This document shows positions 5,945 to 8,393 of a stretch of 8,393 nt of DNA, in pieces. The notes below the pieces were generated by a model. That model had not been told where the DNA came from, made no database searches, and saw only the letters and a list, made by a program, of their open reading frames with translations. Origin of the DNA: Propionibacteriaceae bacterium (lineage in GTDB: Bacteria > Actinomycetota > Actinomycetes > Propionibacteriales > Propionibacteriaceae); assembly GCA_030528545.1 (NCBI GenBank), contig JAUMYR010000033.1, forward strand, positions 14,832 through 23,224, given 5' to 3'. The number at the start of each line of letters is the position of its first letter. Positions within the stretch are counted from its first letter, which is position 1. The translations under genes were made by a program, and so were the position numbers.

Positions 5945-7095
5945 GACAGCAGGGAAGAGACGCAGGAGATGACCAGTTCGATGTCGTCGTCGGTCATCGC
6001 GGAAAAGATCGGAAGGCTGACGCAGCGTTCGAACTCGGCGCTGGCCACCGGGAAGTCCTCGGGGGTGTGCCCGAACCGGTCCCGCCAGTGGGTGAGCAGG
6101 TGCAGCGGGATGAAGTGCACGCTGGTGCCGACCCCGAGTTCGGTCATCCGTTCAATGAAACCGTCTCTGCTGATTGGTGCCTCGGGAGTGAGGCGCAGGT
6201 TGTACAGGTGCCAGCAGTGGGACGACCCCTCCGGCGCGTCCGGCGGAAGCTCGACCGGCAACCCGGCGAATGCCTGGTGGTAGCGTGCGGCGATCTCGGC
6301 GCGGCGGCGTGCCATCTCGGGCGCCCGCCGCAACTGAACCCGGCCCAAGGCCGCCGCGGTATCGGTGAGATTGTGTTTGAAACCTGCCGCGATCACGTCG
6401 TAACTCCATCCCGCGCGGGGAGCGGAATACCGGTTGAACACGTCGCGGTCGATGCCGTGTAGGCGCATCACCCGCATGCGTTCGGCGAGGGCCTGATCCC
6501 GGGTGACGACCATGCCGCCCTCCCCGGTCGTGATGGTCTTCGTGGCATAGAAACTGAACACCGTGGCGTCGAAGTCCCCCGCTCCGACCAGGGCGCCCTC
6601 GTTGATGGTCGGCAGCGCGTGAGCGGCGTCCTCGACCACCCTGAGGCCGTGCCTGCGCGCGAAAGCCGACAAGTCGCTGGCCGGGACGGCCAGCCCCGAA
6701 TAGTGGACGGGTGCGATGGCGACCGTGCGGTCGGTCACGCGCCGCTCGGCGTCGGCGAAATCGATGCACAAGGTGACCGGGTCCACGTCAACCAGGACCG
6801 GCGTGCCCCCGAGGTAGCTGACGGCCTCGGCGGTCGCGGTGAACGTCCAAGTTGGTACCAGCACCTCATCGCCGGGGGAAACCCCAATCGCCTCCAGCCC
6901 CAGGTGGAGCCCGGCGGTTGCCGAGTTCACCGCGATAGCGTACCGGTCCCCGCCGAGAAAGTCGGCAAACTCCCGTTCGAACGCGGCAGACACCGGGCCG
7001 GTGGTCAACCACCCACTGCGCATCGCGTTCACGACCGCCTCAATCTCCGCATCACCGATGTCAGGGCGCGCGAAAGGCAAAAAAGGACGGCTCAT
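5941..7095 (-). CDS. ArnB/VioA-like sugar aminotransferase (DegT/DnrJ/EryC1/StrS family)
   Basis: This 384-residue PLP enzyme would aminate C4 (less likely C3) of an NDP-keto-sugar. FLPFARPDIG (5-14), SGWLTTGP (27-34), NSATAGLHLGL (57-67), PVHYSG (129-134), Asp156 in VEDAAHA and PLP Lys186 in SFYATKTITTGEGG are evident. GFKHNLTDTAAALGRVQL (238-255), WHLYNLRL (295-302) and VGTSVHFIPLH (322-332) follow. The overall pattern and order resemble ArnB (UDP-Ara4N pathway) and VioA-type enzymes, and differ clearly from the PglE-like gene: they share the fold but not the subfamily motifs. The exact substrate is open. Upstream of the ATG there is no Shine-Dalgarno, but TAACCT ends 8 nt before it, suggesting its own leaderless promoter. 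It starts 68 bp downstream of the RmlC-RmlD fusion gene on the same strand and is coupled to the following transferase gene by ATGA. Confidence 0.88.
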   Translation of the reverse strand: MSRPFLPFARPDIGDAEIEAVVNAMRSGWLTTGPVSAAFEREFADFLGGDRYAIAVNSATAGLHLGLEAIGVSPGDEVLVPTWTFTATAEAVSYLGGTPVLVDVDPVTLCIDFADAERRVTDRTVAIAPVHYSGLAVPASDLSAFARRHGLRVVEDAAHALPTINEGALVGAGDFDATVFSFYATKTITTGEGGMVVTRDQALAERMRVMRLHGIDRDVFNRYSAPRAGWSYDVIAAGFKHNLTDTAAALGRVQLRRAPEMARRRAEIAARYHQAFAGLPVELPPDAPEGSSHCWHLYNLRLTPEAPISRDGFIERMTELGVGTSVHFIPLHLLTHWRDRFGHTPEDFPVASAEFERCVSLPIFSAMTDDDIELVISCVSSLLS

Positions 7096-7131
7096 GGAGA
7101 CGAGGTTACACCGGGTTCGCGGCCGCTAGCC
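7093..7131 (-). promoter_or_regulatory. Predicted promoter/leaderless start of the second aminotransferase
   Basis: On the minus strand TAACCT (7108-7103) fits TANNNT and is followed by CGTCTCC and then ATG at 7095. No purine-rich ribosome site is present in the 68-bp gap after the RmlC-RmlD gene. A transcription start at the ATG would fit. TTGTCA (7156-7151) is too far upstream to be its -35. The evidence is position and motif only. Confidence 0.4.
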
Positions 7132-7163
7132 CACTGGGAAAGTGACGATTTGACAACGTTCTT

Positions 7164-8393
7164 CTATACCAGGCGGGAGAGGTAGCTGCGCAGCCTCACC
7201 GACCCGTCCCCGGGGACGAAACCTGCCGCGGTGATCTTGGACAGGTCGAGAGTGCTGTGCCGGGGGCGGGGTGCGAGGTCCTTCCCTGCCCCGTACTCCT
7301 CGGTGCTGACGGGCCTCACCTGTCCCGAGGCGTTCACCGCGGCGAAGACCTCTGAAGCGATGCTGTACCAGGTCTGCACCGGCCCGGACGAGGTCAGGTT
7401 ATACGTGCCGTAGGGAGCGCCGGTCCCGAGCAGGTGGGCGATCCCCGCGGCCAGGTCCTCGGTGAAGGTGAGGCGTCCGTACTGGTCGTCGACCACTCCG
7501 GGGGAGATCCCGCGGCGGGCCAGGTCGGCCATGGTGGATACGAAGTTGCGGCCCTGGCCGATGACCCAGCTGGTGCGCACGATGTAGTGCCGCTCCCAGG
7601 ACGCGGCCGCGATGTCCCCGGCGGCCTTGGCGGCGCCGTAGGCGCTGAGCGGGGACAGCGGCTCGTCCTCGGTGTGGGACTCGGTGGTGCCATCGAAGAC
7701 ATAGTCGCTGGAGATGTGCACCAGGGTGGCGCGGTGCCTGCGGGCCGCCGCCGCCAGGTTCGCCACCCCGGTGGCGTTGGCGCCCCAGCAGGCGGCGCGG
7801 CCCTCGGCCTCGGCGGCGTCCACCGCGGTCCAGGCCGCGGCGTTGACGATGGTCTGCACCCCGTCGAAATCGAAGGCGGCCACGGACGCGGGGTCGGCGA
7901 TGTCGAGTTCGTCGAGGTCGACATAGGTCGCATCGGGGAAGACCGCCCGCAGCGCCCGGCCCAGCTGGCCGTTGCCGCCGGTCACCAGCACCTTCGCGGC
8001 GGGGAAGGGCGTCACGTCGGCCAGCCGCGGATGGAACAGGTCGGCCTCGCTGCGGACGCTGTCGGCCAGGGGGATCGGCCAGTCCACGGCGACGGTCTCG
8101 TCGGCCAGGTTGAGGTAGGTATAGCGCTGCCTGGCTTCGGCCGACCAGTGTTCGTTGACGAGATAGGTGTAGGTGGTGCCGTCCTCAAGGGCCTGATAGG
8201 CGTTGCCCACCCCCCGAGGGACGAAGACCGCCTTGTCCGGCCCCATCTCGACCGTGACCACCCGGCCGAAGGCCTCGCCCGCCCTCAGGTCGACCCAGGC
8301 GCCAAAGATGCGTCCGCTGGCGACGGAGACAAGTTTGTCCCAGGGTTCGGCGTGGAAGCCCCGGGTGACCCCGGCCTGGGTGTTGTGACTCAT
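7164..8393 (-). CDS. rmlCD: RmlC-RmlD fusion: sugar 3,5-epimerase-like plus NAD(P)-dependent reductase, 5' end missing
   Basis: At least 409 residues are visible. Residues 1-125 are the C-terminal two thirds of an RmlC-type cupin epimerase: RGFH with His14 (catalytic base), Lys20 and Asp118 align with M. tuberculosis RmlC His62, Lys72 and the dyad Asp. Residues 133-409 are an RmlD-type short-chain reductase with GGNGQLG (139-145), NAAAWTAVD (184-192), ISSDYVFDG (227-235), Tyr252-x3-Lys256 and PRPRHSTLDLSK (375-386). Together they would epimerise and reduce a dTDP-4-keto-6-deoxyhexose, as in dTDP-L-rhamnose synthesis. The Met at 8393 is not the start: about 50 residues that normally precede the RGxH motif are missing, so the gene runs past the window edge. 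The residue aligning with the RmlC general-acid Tyr132 is Trp83 (YLVNEHWSAE against YLCSAEYNPQ, gap-free), so activity or product may differ from classical RmlC. It is the first visible gene of the minus-strand series. Confidence 0.85.
   Translation of the reverse strand: MSHNTQAGVTRGFHAEPWDKLVSVASGRIFGAWVDLRAGEAFGRVVTVEMGPDKAVFVPRGVGNAYQALEDGTTYTYLVNEHWSAEARQRYTYLNLADETVAVDWPIPLADSVRSEADLFHPRLADVTPFPAAKVLVTGGNGQLGRALRAVFPDATYVDLDELDIADPASVAAFDFDGVQTIVNAAAWTAVDAAEAEGRAACWGANATGVANLAAAARRHRATLVHISSDYVFDGTTESHTEDEPLSPLSAYGAAKAAGDIAAASWERHYIVRTSWVIGQGRNFVSTMADLARRGISPGVVDDQYGRLTFTEDLAAGIAHLLGTGAPYGTYNLTSSGPVQTWYSIASEVFAAVNASGQVRPVSTEEYGAGKDLAPRPRHSTLDLSKITAAGFVPGDGSVRLRSYLSRLV

Noticed and set aside
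7151..7156. TTGTCA (minus strand) as -35 box for the ArnB-like gene
   Set aside because: It is 42 bp from TAACCT, and the hexamer 17 nt downstream of it (TGGGCT) is not a -10 element.
8391..8393. ATG at the window edge as the true start of the RmlC-RmlD fusion
   Set aside because: RmlC domains have about 50 more residues before the RGxH motif; the Met lies inside the conserved domain, so the gene continues outside the window.

Overview
The window is high-G+C DNA with long ORFs, GTG as well as ATG starts, and start codons placed directly after TANNNT boxes. Together with an RmlC-RmlD fusion of a type I associate with actinomycetes, this points to a Gram-positive actinobacterium. I cannot place the genus; Propionibacteriaceae or Actinomycetaceae would be plausible guesses. 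All eight genes belong to a cell-surface polysaccharide or glycoconjugate locus. No mobile element, CRISPR array, tRNA or rRNA is visible.

Layout. Bases 1-3275 hold three plus-strand genes packed as an operon: the 3' part of a Wzy/O-antigen-ligase-type membrane protein (cut by the left edge), a WbpP/Gne-type UDP-sugar 4-epimerase, and a GT4 glycosyltransferase. After a 26-bp convergent gap, bases 3302-8393 are all minus strand. In transcription order (right to left) they are an RmlC-RmlD fusion (its N-terminus cut off by the right edge), an ArnB/VioA-like sugar aminotransferase, a sugar-phosphate transferase, a 280-bp non-coding gap, a PglE-like aminotransferase and a PglC-like phosphoglycosyl transferase.

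How the genes fit together. PglE-like and PglC-like proteins would make a 4-amino-sugar nucleotide and load the sugar phosphate onto undecaprenyl phosphate. The epimerase would supply UDP-GalNAc or a related sugar, the GT4 enzyme would extend the lipid-linked sugar, and the Wzy-type protein would polymerise or ligate the product. The second aminotransferase-transferase pair and the RmlC-RmlD fusion suggest a second initiating sugar, or an alternative glycan, with a deoxyhexose. The 4,6-dehydratase (PglF-like), N-acetyltransferase (PglD-like), flippase and any PglB-type oligosaccharyltransferase are not in the window.

Most notable observations: two separate aminotransferase/phosphoglycosyl transferase pairs, each joined by an ATGA overlap; an RmlC domain whose catalytic Tyr position is Trp; likely leaderless starts for both aminotransferase genes; and a near-identical 12/14-nt repeat in the promoter region of the pglE-like gene. 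The gene families are familiar. What may be new is the combination and the regulation, not an unknown protein class.
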